Assembly (NCBI GenBank): GCA_013287545.1
Contig: JABDDQ010000007.1
Coordinates: 1-53,235, forward strand
DNA: 53,235 bases
Source: Bacteroidota bacterium
Lineage (GTDB): Bacteria; Bacteroidota; Bacteroidia; B-17B0; Aurantibacillaceae
Direction: 5' to 3'
Each line of letters opens with the position of its first letter. Positions within the stretch are counted from its first letter, which is position 1. The notes under the pieces were generated by a model that saw nothing but the letters and a program-made list of their open reading frames with translations, was not told the origin of the DNA and ran no database searches. The translations under genes were made by a program, and so were the position numbers. Shown here piece after piece: positions 16,181 through 23,186 of this stretch.

Positions 16181-16444
16181 ATGATAGAACCCGATTTGTA
16201 TTTAGAGTTGAGTTGCGGAATTAAGATTCCTGTTATTCAGGTTATAGATTCCGAAGGTTGCGAACTCAATATAGCTCCAGTTGCAACACTTAAACTATTA
16301 CAGAATAGTAGGGGTAATATTTATGTTGAAGAAGCGAAAGAAATTGATGAAAACATTTTCTTTTATGCAGACAAATTTGAGCGAAGTGAACTGATGCTAA
16401 TGGAAATAACGACAGCAACAGATATTGAAGTCCACTTTGCCTAA
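16181..16444 (+). CDS. Small hypothetical protein
   Basis: Encodes 87 acidic residues, apparently beta-rich (IKIPVIQVIDSEGCELNI). No known domain. It has its own start-associated cassette, and its TAA stop overlaps the AAATTC of the next cassette. It lies in the array of single small genes that make up the element backbone. Function is unknown. Confidence 0.55.
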   Translation: MIEPDLYLELSCGIKIPVIQVIDSEGCELNIAPVATLKLLQNSRGNIYVEEAKEIDENIFFYADKFERSELMLMEITTATDIEVHFA

Positions 16445-16475
16445 ATTCTTTTTTTTTCACTTCTCAACCTATAAT
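16443..16475 (+). promoter_or_regulatory. Start-associated cassette for the DUF2958 gene
   Basis: AAATTC, T9 (16449-16457), 12 nt ending in CAACC, TATAAT (16470-16475), then 12 nt to the ATG at 16488. Confidence 0.65.
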
Positions 16476-16487
16476 AATAAACAAAGC

Positions 16488-16832
16488 ATGAATCCGAAAA
16501 TCAAAAAGTTAATTCCAGAGCATATTCAAAAAGCATTCACCGAGCAAGGTGATACCAGCGAAAAATGTATGGCTGATGTGAAAATAATTTGCAAGCTCTT
16601 TAATCCAGTTGGAGCGGGTACTTGGTGGCTTTACGAAAACATAGAAGAAGATATATACATGGCGTTTTGTCTGTTAGATTCACCTCAATATGCAGAAATT
16701 GGCACTATTTCACTCGAAGAAATGGTAGCAGTCAGATTTCCAATGGGCTTATCAATAGAAAGAGATTTATATTTTGAACCAGGTGAAAAGACCTTGCAAC
16801 AAGTGTGGGATGAAATAAAAGGTAAAAACTAA
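16488..16832 (+). CDS. DUF2958 domain-containing protein
   Basis: Encodes 114 residues from the ATG at 16488. An in-frame upstream extension to 16425 would run through the promoter-like T tract and is rejected. The sequence follows the DUF2958 pattern: KLFNPVGAGTWWLYE, a FCLLD segment, EIGTISLEEM, then GLSIERDLYF. DUF2958 proteins are common on plasmids, conjugative elements and phages; their biochemical role is not established. The gene has its own start-associated cassette, and a lipoprotein gene follows 10 bp later, probably in the same transcript. Confidence 0.8.
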   Translation: MNPKIKKLIPEHIQKAFTEQGDTSEKCMADVKIICKLFNPVGAGTWWLYENIEEDIYMAFCLLDSPQYAEIGTISLEEMVAVRFPMGLSIERDLYFEPGEKTLQQVWDEIKGKN

Positions 16833-16842
16833 AACAACAATT

Positions 16843-17298
16843 ATGCGTCAAAATAAATTAGTCATTTTTATCATAAGCCTTGCGCTATGTAATTGCCAGC
16901 CCAAAGAAGTAAAGCAAAAGCAAGTTATAATAAAAGCAGCCCCTAACATGGAAATAGAAAAACCGTGTGCCAACCCTACATTAATATATGGTTCCAGCTT
17001 TGGCAACTTCTTCCAAGCTCTTTACAGAACAAACCAGTTTGAAACAATGCAGGCTTTCACATCGAATAAAACAAAAGCAAAATTCGGGAACCAGCTATTA
17101 CCCTATTATCAAAACGAGTTTAAATTTGATTATTCACTTGGTAAACTAACCAATTTAAGCTACAGAGGCGACACCGTTTTGCTCACGTATGCAAAGGCTT
17201 ACATATATGGCACGAGGCGGAAGGTTGTTATTCCTTGCCATGTAGAAAATGATTCGGTTAAAATTATTCTTAACAACCTTAGAAATCCGTTCGAGTAA
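16843..17298 (+). CDS. Predicted small lipoprotein
   Basis: Encodes 151 residues. The N-terminus is a lipoprotein signal peptide: RQNK, a hydrophobic core, and a lipobox ending in LCNC with the lipidated cysteine at about residue 19. The mature part has two cysteines and no recognised domain. No cassette precedes it; the 10-bp gap to the DUF2958 gene suggests co-transcription. A surface or entry-exclusion-like function is conceivable on a mobile element, but nothing in the sequence shows it. Confidence 0.6.
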   Translation: MRQNKLVIFIISLALCNCQPKEVKQKQVIIKAAPNMEIEKPCANPTLIYGSSFGNFFQALYRTNQFETMQAFTSNKTKAKFGNQLLPYYQNEFKFDYSLGKLTNLSYRGDTVLLTYAKAYIYGTRRKVVIPCHVENDSVKIILNNLRNPFE

Positions 17299-17330
17299 AA
17301 TTCTTTTTTTTCTAGAGTTCAACCTATAAT
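17298..17330 (+). promoter_or_regulatory. Start-associated cassette for the 17346 gene
   Basis: AAATTC, T8 (17304-17311), 13 nt ending in TCAACC, TATAAT (17325-17330), then 15 nt to the ATG. Its first base is the last base of the preceding stop codon. Confidence 0.65.
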
Positions 17331-17345
17331 AATAAATAAAGTATT

Positions 17346-17639
17346 ATGAAAAAGAAAGATTATGCCAGAGAGGTTGGAATGACAGCATCAATAATGGCTG
17401 ATTTCATCAGTGAACAACTCTATACCAAAATGAAAAGTAAGGATATGGCTTATATCGCAACCCATGAACAGATTGCAAGCTGGGCAATTGAATTTGTAGA
17501 TAAGCATCTTAAAACAAATTGGGAGGAAGTACTGGATGGAGGCTTAGAACCTCTGTCGATTGAATGCAAGAATAGAAGCATTATTTGCTGGGACGATTGT
17601 GTAATCGACTATGCCTTTTTTAAGCTGGAGCAACTATGA
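17346..17639 (+). CDS. Small hypothetical protein
   Basis: Encodes 97 residues, mostly helical, with tryptophans and cysteines near the end (SIECKNRSIICWDDC). No domain is recognised. It has its own cassette and overlaps the next start codon by 4 bp (ATGA type), indicating translational coupling with the membrane protein at 17636. Confidence 0.55.
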   Translation: MKKKDYAREVGMTASIMADFISEQLYTKMKSKDMAYIATHEQIASWAIEFVDKHLKTNWEEVLDGGLEPLSIECKNRSIICWDDCVIDYAFFKLEQL

Positions 17640-17917
17640 GTAAGCAGCAAAGTAAACTAAGTAAATTACTTAAAGGTATTGTTTTGTATGCCACGTTCAA
17701 TATTGTATTTGATAAAATTGACGGGGCGGATGGATTGCATAAGCTTCAAAAAAATGTAGCTTTATTTTTAGACTTTTTGCCAACCGACCTTGCCAGCATT
17801 ATTGCAACGCTTATTGAACTGGCGTTTGATATTGGGTTACTCTATTGCTTTATCAGTGGAATGTATCGGATATGCACCTTTAATAAAATCATTCTAGAGT
17901 ACGAAGGCCATAAGTAA
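17636..17917 (+). CDS. Small predicted membrane protein
   Basis: Encodes 93 residues. It has a hydrophobic stretch at about residues 52-75 (a single membrane helix or hairpin) and an amphipathic N-terminal third. Its start overlaps the stop of the 17346 gene, so the two are made together. Function is unknown. Confidence 0.55.
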   Translation: MSKQQSKLSKLLKGIVLYATFNIVFDKIDGADGLHKLQKNVALFLDFLPTDLASIIATLIELAFDIGLLYCFISGMYRICTFNKIILEYEGHK

Positions 17918-17950
17918 AAATTCTTTTTTTTCTGAAAGCCAACCTATAAT
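17918..17950 (+). promoter_or_regulatory. Start-associated cassette for the 17963 gene
   Basis: AAATTC, T8 (17924-17931), 13 nt ending in CCAACC, TATAAT (17945-17950), then 12 nt to the ATG. Confidence 0.65.
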
Positions 17951-17962
17951 TAAAAATGAGTT

Positions 17963-18466
17963 ATGGATTTCAAAATAAAAAATGAAGAAGAGATAAAATA
18001 CCCAGGCATTAACAATCAACTTTGGTTAATGCTTGTGAGGGTAAATGGTTCTTACGGCGTAGAGACTAATACTCGCTATGAATCATTAGGTAGAAAAATT
18101 GCGCCAACAGAAAAAGTTGCAAGGCGTATGTTTGAGGATGTTAGTAATAAATTAAATGAGTTAGGAGACTTACATACGGCAACTGATTTATTAGACAGAG
18201 CATTTGCTATGCCAACTATTAATGAGATGATGTTTATTATTATAGCCAGCTATTCAAATATAAAATTTCCTGACTTGTGTAGAATGAAGAAACAATTTTC
18301 ATATAAGACCTTTCCGCCACATGAAGATATGATTTTCGAGAACAATGAGTTTGGTTCTCGCATTCAAGTGATTTTTCCGAACAGAGAAAATTCTATTGGC
18401 GCTTGGATTAGTGCCCCTGAAGCACTTAAATACGAATTTCAATTCAATGATAAATACTTGAAGTAG
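17963..18466 (+). CDS. Hypothetical protein
   Basis: Encodes 167 residues with no recognised domain. It has two stretches that look helical (about 50-80) and a C-terminal beta-rich part (IQVIFPNRENSIGAWIS). It is preceded by its own start-associated cassette and followed by that of the recombinase gene. It belongs to the small-gene backbone of the element. Function is unknown. Confidence 0.55.
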   Translation: MDFKIKNEEEIKYPGINNQLWLMLVRVNGSYGVETNTRYESLGRKIAPTEKVARRMFEDVSNKLNELGDLHTATDLLDRAFAMPTINEMMFIIIASYSNIKFPDLCRMKKQFSYKTFPPHEDMIFENNEFGSRIQVIFPNRENSIGAWISAPEALKYEFQFNDKYLK

Positions 18467-18499
18467 TTTTTCTTTTTTTTTCAAAGGCCAACCTATAAT
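18467..18499 (+). promoter_or_regulatory. Start-associated cassette for the serine recombinase gene
   Basis: TTTTTC replaces the AAATTC box; then T9 (18473-18481), 12 nt ending in CCAACC, TATAAT (18494-18499), and 14 nt to the ATG at 18514. Confidence 0.6.
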
Positions 18500-18513
18500 A
18501 TAAAAGAAAGCCC

Positions 18514-19161
18514 ATGAAAAAAATAGTGTACTACATCCGTTGCTCTACAATGGAGCAGAACCCAAACCTACAAATTAAAGATTTGGATAGTATTTGCGAT
18601 GTGCCACATGATATTTATAAAGAGAATGAATCTGCTTGGGCAGATAATGTAATACGGCCAGAGTTTAATAAGATACTCGCTCTAATTAAGAAAAGAAAAA
18701 TCACAGACTTATATGTGTGGGATTTAGATAGAGCTTATCGCAACAGGAAGCGATTGCAAGAATTTTTTGTTCTGTGCAAAACGTACAACTGCAAAATTCA
18801 CAGCTACCGACAAAAGTGGCTTGAAAGTATAAACAGCATCCCAGCTCCCTTTGATGAAATTGTACAAGATATGCTGATAAACATTTTTGGATGGATTGCA
18901 GAGGAGGAAAGTAGTAAGCGGAGCGAGCGCATAAAATTGGCCATCAAAAAAAGTGATAAGGGTACTTTCAGCTACAAAGGAAACAAGTGGGGCAAAAAAT
19001 CTTTGCCACAACAGACCGTTAACCAAATTCTTGAACTTCATAAGCAAGGGAAGAGCATCCGACAAATTGCAAGCGAGGTTACTTTCTTTGACAAGAACCG
19101 AAATGAGAAGAAAGTTAGTAAATCTGCTGTCCACAAATTAGTATCACAAATGAGCCCTTGA
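18514..19161 (+). CDS. Serine recombinase (resolvase/invertase family)
   Basis: Encodes 215 residues. The catalytic domain starts with YYIRCSTMEQN: Arg9 and the nucleophile Ser11 are in place. LYVWDLDRAYRNRKRLQEFF supplies the conserved D-x-x-R region, followed by the EEESSKRSERIK helix. The C-terminal region (about 165-213) is a helix-turn-helix (ILELHKQGKSIRQIASE) as in resolvases. The length is that of small resolvases and invertases, not of large serine integrases. It probably resolves multimers or inverts a segment of the element. It is controlled by the same start-associated cassette as the neighbouring backbone genes. Confidence 0.9.
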   Translation: MKKIVYYIRCSTMEQNPNLQIKDLDSICDVPHDIYKENESAWADNVIRPEFNKILALIKKRKITDLYVWDLDRAYRNRKRLQEFFVLCKTYNCKIHSYRQKWLESINSIPAPFDEIVQDMLINIFGWIAEEESSKRSERIKLAIKKSDKGTFSYKGNKWGKKSLPQQTVNQILELHKQGKSIRQIASEVTFFDKNRNEKKVSKSAVHKLVSQMSP

Positions 19162-19438
19162 AAGCACCCTTTTTTTTGATACCACCTTCGTTTTTTGCTA
19201 TGTCCATTTCTGCTATGAGATATGGACAAACAAATCCTCTCCTTTGTCAAGAACAAAAACAGTTTTATTGTTCTTTGACATCTCGCACAGGATTTGCATC
19301 AATGAGGCTGATAATTATTTTGTTTAAGCTTAAAAGAAAATACGTGTGAAAAACAGAATAGAAAATATATGCCATGAAACGCTAGTAAAATCAATGGGTT
19401 ATAAAATAAATTTATGGAATAGTTCTCTTTTTTGAAAC

Positions 19439-19462
19439 TTTTTTCACTTTTTTTCGTATAAG
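19439..19462 (+). promoter_or_regulatory. Degenerate start-associated cassette
   Basis: T6 (19439-19444), 12 nt, then TATAAG (19457-19462) followed by ATATTAAAC. Spacing matches the eight clear copies, but the AAATTC and AACC boxes are missing. It is followed by only tiny reading frames (ATG at 19478 with five codons; ATG at 19511 with 23 codons). Confidence 0.35.
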
Positions 19463-19818
19463 ATATTAAACACAACTATGAAACACGTTACTTAGAAATG
19501 ATATAGTATAATGGCAAAGAAAAGGCACAGCCCTTTTTATGGTCTTATCAATAGCAAACAAATCCTTGTTGTTGAACAGTAGTAAGACTCTTTGTTAATC
19601 TCTGGCAATTCTTGTCAGACTAAGGATTTAAAAACAAAAAAACTTTATGGCGAACTGAGCATTAACTGCTTTGAAATAATTATGTCCGTTTCAAATCAGT
19701 GCAGATGCCCTGTGGTTTTTTAGCTTTTAAAAGAAGGCGTGGAGAAATATTGTGTTTAATTAAAAAAGTAAAATGAAAATAAATTGTAACAGCCCTCCTT
19801 AGTAAGAGGTATAAAAAA

Positions 19819-19848
19819 CAAAAGCACTGGTTACCGCCAGTGCCTTTG
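19819..19848. terminator. Strong hairpin, probable terminator
   Basis: CAAAAGCACTGG and CCAGTGCCTTTG pair over 12 bp (one mismatch) around TTACCG. On the minus strand the stem is followed by TTTTGTTTTTT, a good terminator tail; on the plus strand the tail is weak (CTTTG). It lies directly before the ATPase gene, so it could also act as an attenuator. Confidence 0.5.
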
Positions 19849-19889
19849 TAGTGTCAATCATCATTGAAAAACAACTATATGAAAAAACT

Positions 19890-21272
19890 ATGTACAAATA
19901 TAATCAAAACTACAATAAAGAGCTAAACAGGTTCAACATAAAACTGTATCTCTCCGAGAAAAAAATTCTGGAGCATTATTTAAACGGAACAGAAATAAAC
20001 GAGGGTACTCAAATGTTTATAACCCCCTCTGGCACAAGCAACCTTATTAAAGGAACCTTTAAGAAAAGCACTGAACTTCGAGAGCTGGTATTTGTGCCTG
20101 AAAATGAGAAGCATTCACCATTAGAGTTTGTTCAGTATGTTGCGAACCTAAAAGGGTTAAGCTATACCAAAACTTTACAACTCATTCGTAATGACTTCAA
20201 GTTAAATTTAAAGTTAAATGCAAATGTCGAGCTAGAAAGCTTTAGCGATGACCGTAAACATGCGATTGCCAACGGTATCCTGCAAGGCACATATAATCCA
20301 AGCAAACAATTACCAAGTGAAAACCAGGAAGGTGTTTTGTTTTTGAAAGGTGTAGAGTTGCTGGGAGTTGGCGGTATCTGTATGTTGATTGGCCAACCCA
20401 ACTATGGTAAAAGCAACGTATCAGAAATCATCTGCGCCAAATTCTGCAATCCGTCTATTGATGGATTGGGCTTCGAGTTTAAAAAACCAGAGGCGAGTAA
20501 TATAATGTATGTCGATATGGAGCGCAACGAGCGTTACTTGTATAGAGGTTGGCAAAAGCTTGAGGCTAAGTGCAGTGATGTTGACCCACCTTTAGATAAA
20601 AAGGTTACATTTTTGGGTTATAAAAACATTGCTAATAAACAACCCATGTACAATCGGTTGACCAGACTTGAAAGAGATGTATTGCTTAGAAAACCCAGTA
20701 TATTAATTATTGACGGAGTTGCCAAGCTAATTGATGACATAAACAACTTCAACGAATGCGTGGAATTTAACCGTTGGCTTTGTAATCTGACCGAGGAATA
20801 TAATCTGGCTGTCTTTATAACCATACATGCAAACCCAAGTGATATGAAAGCACAAGGGCATCTGGGCAGTGTGCTGATGCGTGAAGCAGAAAGTGTCCTT
20901 GCCCTAAAGTATGATAAAAGCAAAGGCAGTACCCAAAGATGTATAACTACCAACTTCCAACATGGTAAAGTGAGAGGCGACAGCGATAAAGTTGAAGCCT
21001 GGATTGAATGGGGTATAGAACAAAATTGCTTTGTTAGTTCCGAGAAAAAACCAAGTAGCTCAGATGCAAGCCCAGCAGAAACTTTGAAGCAGAATGTGAT
21101 AAAAGCATTTGAAGGCAAGGAGCGTTTAACCTATAAAGAACTGGGAAACCAAATGGCAAAAGTTACTGCCAATACCTACGAAACAGAAAGGAAGAAAATA
21201 AGTAAGCTGGTGGAACTGGAATATATAACGTTTAGCAATTCCTTATATGAACTACATCCATCTTTAAAATAG
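19890..21272 (+). CDS. RecA-fold replicative-type ATPase/helicase (RepA/AAA_25-like)
   Basis: Encodes 460 residues from the ATG at 19890. An in-frame GTG at 19851 touches the base of the upstream hairpin, so I prefer the later start. Walker A is GQPNYGKSN (about 168-176) and Walker B is ILIIDGVAKL (about 268-277), with a VFITIHANPS segment next, as in hexameric RecA-like helicases such as RepA. The N-terminal part resembles the zinc-finger region of primases in length but has no cysteines. The C-terminal 80 residues look like a winged helix. On plasmids and integrative elements such proteins unwind the origin. It lies between the recombinase and the integrase, which supports an element capable of autonomous replication after excision. 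Confidence 0.75.
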   Translation: MYKYNQNYNKELNRFNIKLYLSEKKILEHYLNGTEINEGTQMFITPSGTSNLIKGTFKKSTELRELVFVPENEKHSPLEFVQYVANLKGLSYTKTLQLIRNDFKLNLKLNANVELESFSDDRKHAIANGILQGTYNPSKQLPSENQEGVLFLKGVELLGVGGICMLIGQPNYGKSNVSEIICAKFCNPSIDGLGFEFKKPEASNIMYVDMERNERYLYRGWQKLEAKCSDVDPPLDKKVTFLGYKNIANKQPMYNRLTRLERDVLLRKPSILIIDGVAKLIDDINNFNECVEFNRWLCNLTEEYNLAVFITIHANPSDMKAQGHLGSVLMREAESVLALKYDKSKGSTQRCITTNFQHGKVRGDSDKVEAWIEWGIEQNCFVSSEKKPSSSDASPAETLKQNVIKAFEGKERLTYKELGNQMAKVTANTYETERKKISKLVELEYITFSNSLYELHPSLK

Positions 21273-21337
21273 GTATAATGGGTAAGGGGGTGGGTGGAGG
21301 TATATATATACCTCCATCCCCACCCACCCATATACCC
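21272..21337. repeat. Palindrome with G-quadruplex-forming arms
   Basis: A perfect 20-bp palindrome (21296-21315: GGAGG, TA repeats, CCTCC) sits inside longer imperfect arms (21272-21295 and 21316-21337). The minus strand of 21318-21337 has four G runs of three or four bases separated by 1, 1 and 5 nt, a canonical quadruplex motif; the plus-strand left arm (21280-21300) is also G-rich. No T tract follows. It lies directly after the ATPase stop codon. Confidence 0.7.
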
Positions 21338-21353
21338 TGAAGAAAAATACAGT

Positions 21354-21488
21354 ATGGAACATATAGTAAAAACAGATAATAAAAGTATAAGGTGTATAGG
21401 GGTGGCAAATGCCATTAAAAAAATAATTCAAGTGATACGAGTGAAAAACAGGTTTAAAATTCTTTTTATTTCAACATCCAACCTATAA
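21354..21488 (+). CDS. Possible 44-residue small protein
   Basis: An ATG-initiated frame encodes a basic peptide (SIRCIGVANAIKKIIQVIRV in the middle). Its last ten codons run through the start-associated cassette of the next gene, which makes coding by the whole frame doubtful. No domain is recognised. Confidence 0.25.
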   Translation: MEHIVKTDNKSIRCIGVANAIKKIIQVIRVKNRFKILFISTSNL

Positions 21489-21489
21489 G
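21457..21489 (+). promoter_or_regulatory. Start-associated cassette for the excisionase-like gene
   Basis: AAATTC, TTTTTATTT (T tract broken by one A), 12 nt ending in CCAACC, TATAAG (21484-21489), then 14 nt to the ATG at 21504. The excisionase-like gene and the integrase are therefore under the same control signal as the backbone genes. Confidence 0.65.
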
Positions 21490-21503
21490 ATAGCGATTGA
21501 GAT

Positions 21504-21854
21504 ATGACTGATAAATTAATTGACATTCAAGAATTGATACCGCTTTTGGGCGATAAGGATATAAGAACCATTGAAGGGTGGTGTAGTAAAAACAATTTAC
21601 CAGTGATAAAACTAGGAAAGAAAAAATACACCGTATCTTATTTCTTAGACCACTTTATTGAAAACGAATTAAAAACATTTATTGATAAAAATTTTGCAAA
21701 CCCAGATGCAATAATGGATGCAGTTAAACAGGACAGCAAGGCGGAGCTATCAGAATTACTAAAAGCTCCCATTGAACAAAAGACGAAAAATAATTTCAAG
21801 GTAAAAGTGCATAGCAAAGAAGCGGAAAAATTTATAAACGAATTTAATGCTTAA
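21504..21854 (+). CDS. Excisionase-like helix-turn-helix protein
   Basis: Encodes 116 residues. The first 55 residues read as a MerR/Xis-type winged helix: LIDIQELIPLLGDKDIRTIEGWC, then NNLPVIKLGKKKYTV as the wing and a final helix. The C-terminal half is charged and helical. It precedes the integrase gene by 3 bp, the usual arrangement for a recombination directionality factor. The assignment as excisionase is based on this pairing and on the fold pattern, and it could instead be a regulator of the integrase. Confidence 0.65.
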   Translation: MTDKLIDIQELIPLLGDKDIRTIEGWCSKNNLPVIKLGKKKYTVSYFLDHFIENELKTFIDKNFANPDAIMDAVKQDSKAELSELLKAPIEQKTKNNFKVKVHSKEAEKFINEFNA

Positions 21855-21857
21855 TCT

Positions 21858-23177
21858 GTGAAGAAAGTCCCTGAGAAACATAAAGGTCAAGGCATATTTG
21901 TTCGTTGCTTAAAATGCAAATGGCAAGTAAAAGACGAATGTAAATTGACAGGCAAACATCTTTCAACTTGTAAGTACAAAGACAAACACAAATATGAATT
22001 ATTGGTTCATTTAGCTGAGGATAGACGTAGGCAGAAAATATTACATACAGAGAATTTTGATGAAGTCCTGATAGAAAACGTAAAATTCAGAGCTGAGATG
22101 AAGGCTAATAGAGGTAATAATGGCACACTTCAAACAAGAGAAAAAATAAAAACCAATTTGTTTGACCTCATAGTAGAGTACCTGGATAACTTAGATGGTA
22201 AAAATCCAATTATACATCTTAACATTCCTGTTGCAAAAAGGCACAGAACTAATATTGCGCTGATATTAAAAAGATTTGCCACCAGTTTAAGAGATAAAGG
22301 ATATAACTTGAAATACTTGGATGCTAAAGATGTAACCGATATAGAAGTAGATATATTCAATCGTTATGTTTTATCCCTTGACTTAGCCCATTCAACATAT
22401 AATGCGCATCTCGTTGGTTTAAAAACATTTTATAACTGGATAATTGATAAGAAGGATTATAAAATAAACAACCCCTTCAAACATACAAGCCTTCAATTTA
22501 ATACAGACAAGGAAGTTCAAATAATTACACAGAAAGAATTTAATTCTCTATTAGGCGTAGTAACCCCTGAAAATGGCTATATGTTTTTTAAGAACCCAAA
22601 TGCAAGGCAAAAAGGAAAATACATGTATAGAGATTATTTAGTCATGGCTTTCAAATTAGCCTTAGAAACGGGTTGTCGAAGGGAGGAATTGGTTGAATTA
22701 AAATGGAATTTTTTAAGGGTGTTGCCTGACGGAGCAGAATGCTTATATATAAATAACTTAAAGGTGAATAGAATAAAGACAAGCAAAGCACATGGTAAAT
22801 TTAAGCGACCTATTCCTATCACCAATAGTTTAAGAACCTTACTGAATGAAATGGGGCTTAATGAAAAAGCAGGAAAAGATGAGTATATAATAGAAAGACC
22901 GAAAGGGGTTTCCGCAATGAAGTTTGCTGAAAATATTTCTCGTGCATTCAACCACTATATAAAGTTGGTAGATACAGGGAATAGAAAAATTGAGTTTATG
23001 GATTTAAGAAAGACGTATATCACTTTCTTAACTTTAAAATTGGGTAACAAGGCCAAGATATTTACAGGTCATGCGAGCGATGATATTCTAATTGACAGTT
23101 ACTTGGCTAAGGAATATATTGCTGGAGACTTATCTAATTTCAACATGTTTGAAGGAAAGAAATCTGAAGCCATATGA
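21858..23177 (+). CDS. Tyrosine recombinase (integrase) with N-terminal cysteine cluster
   Basis: Encodes 439 residues from a GTG start, 3 bp after the excisionase-like gene. An N-terminal zinc-ribbon-like cluster (CLKCKW, a cysteine in DECKL, STCKYKDKHKY; about residues 15-45) is typical of a group of Bacteroidota integrases. A SAM-like core-binding domain follows at about 95-200. The catalytic domain has ETGCRREEL (ArgI, about 272), a lysine-containing beta-hairpin (INNLKVNRIK), MDLRKTY (ArgII, about 382; the usual His of HxxR is Met), GHASDD (His) and DSYL (nucleophilic Tyr about 10 residues later). It is the likely enzyme that inserted the island, probably at the nearby tRNA-Met gene. Confidence 0.9.
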   Translation: MKKVPEKHKGQGIFVRCLKCKWQVKDECKLTGKHLSTCKYKDKHKYELLVHLAEDRRRQKILHTENFDEVLIENVKFRAEMKANRGNNGTLQTREKIKTNLFDLIVEYLDNLDGKNPIIHLNIPVAKRHRTNIALILKRFATSLRDKGYNLKYLDAKDVTDIEVDIFNRYVLSLDLAHSTYNAHLVGLKTFYNWIIDKKDYKINNPFKHTSLQFNTDKEVQIITQKEFNSLLGVVTPENGYMFFKNPNARQKGKYMYRDYLVMAFKLALETGCRREELVELKWNFLRVLPDGAECLYINNLKVNRIKTSKAHGKFKRPIPITNSLRTLLNEMGLNEKAGKDEYIIERPKGVSAMKFAENISRAFNHYIKLVDTGNRKIEFMDLRKTYITFLTLKLGNKAKIFTGHASDDILIDSYLAKEYIAGDLSNFNMFEGKKSEAI

Positions 23178-23186
23178 CTCTTACAA

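Larger units (their letters stand above)
19162..19850. other. 690-bp region with no convincing gene
   Basis: Plus-strand frames here are short. One from 19200 (50 codons) and one from 19511 (23 codons, starting MAKKRHSPFYGL) follow promoter-like T tracts but have no recognisable product. A degenerate start-associated cassette lies at 19439-19462, and a strong hairpin at 19819-19848 closes the region just before the ATPase gene. A small RNA or a leader region for the ATPase gene is possible. Confidence 0.35.

Noticed and set aside
16425-16487. Longer N-terminus of the DUF2958 protein
   Set aside because: The extension would be encoded by the T tract and TATAAT of the start-associated cassette and has no match to the family; the ATG at 16488 is preferred.
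16141-17931. T8-9 tracts as terminator tails of the preceding genes
   Set aside because: No GC-rich hairpin precedes the T tracts in the cassettes, in contrast to the real terminator at 13576-13605.
14496-18499. Integron-like gene-cassette array with attC sites
   Set aside because: The repeated element lies before starts, has no attC-like inverted core sites, is present on both strands, and no integron integrase is seen; a promoter-type signal fits better.
19200-19349. 50-residue protein after the serine recombinase gene
   Set aside because: No recognisable sequence, a weak start context, and an overlapping 18-codon frame from another ATG; it is not distinguishable from chance.
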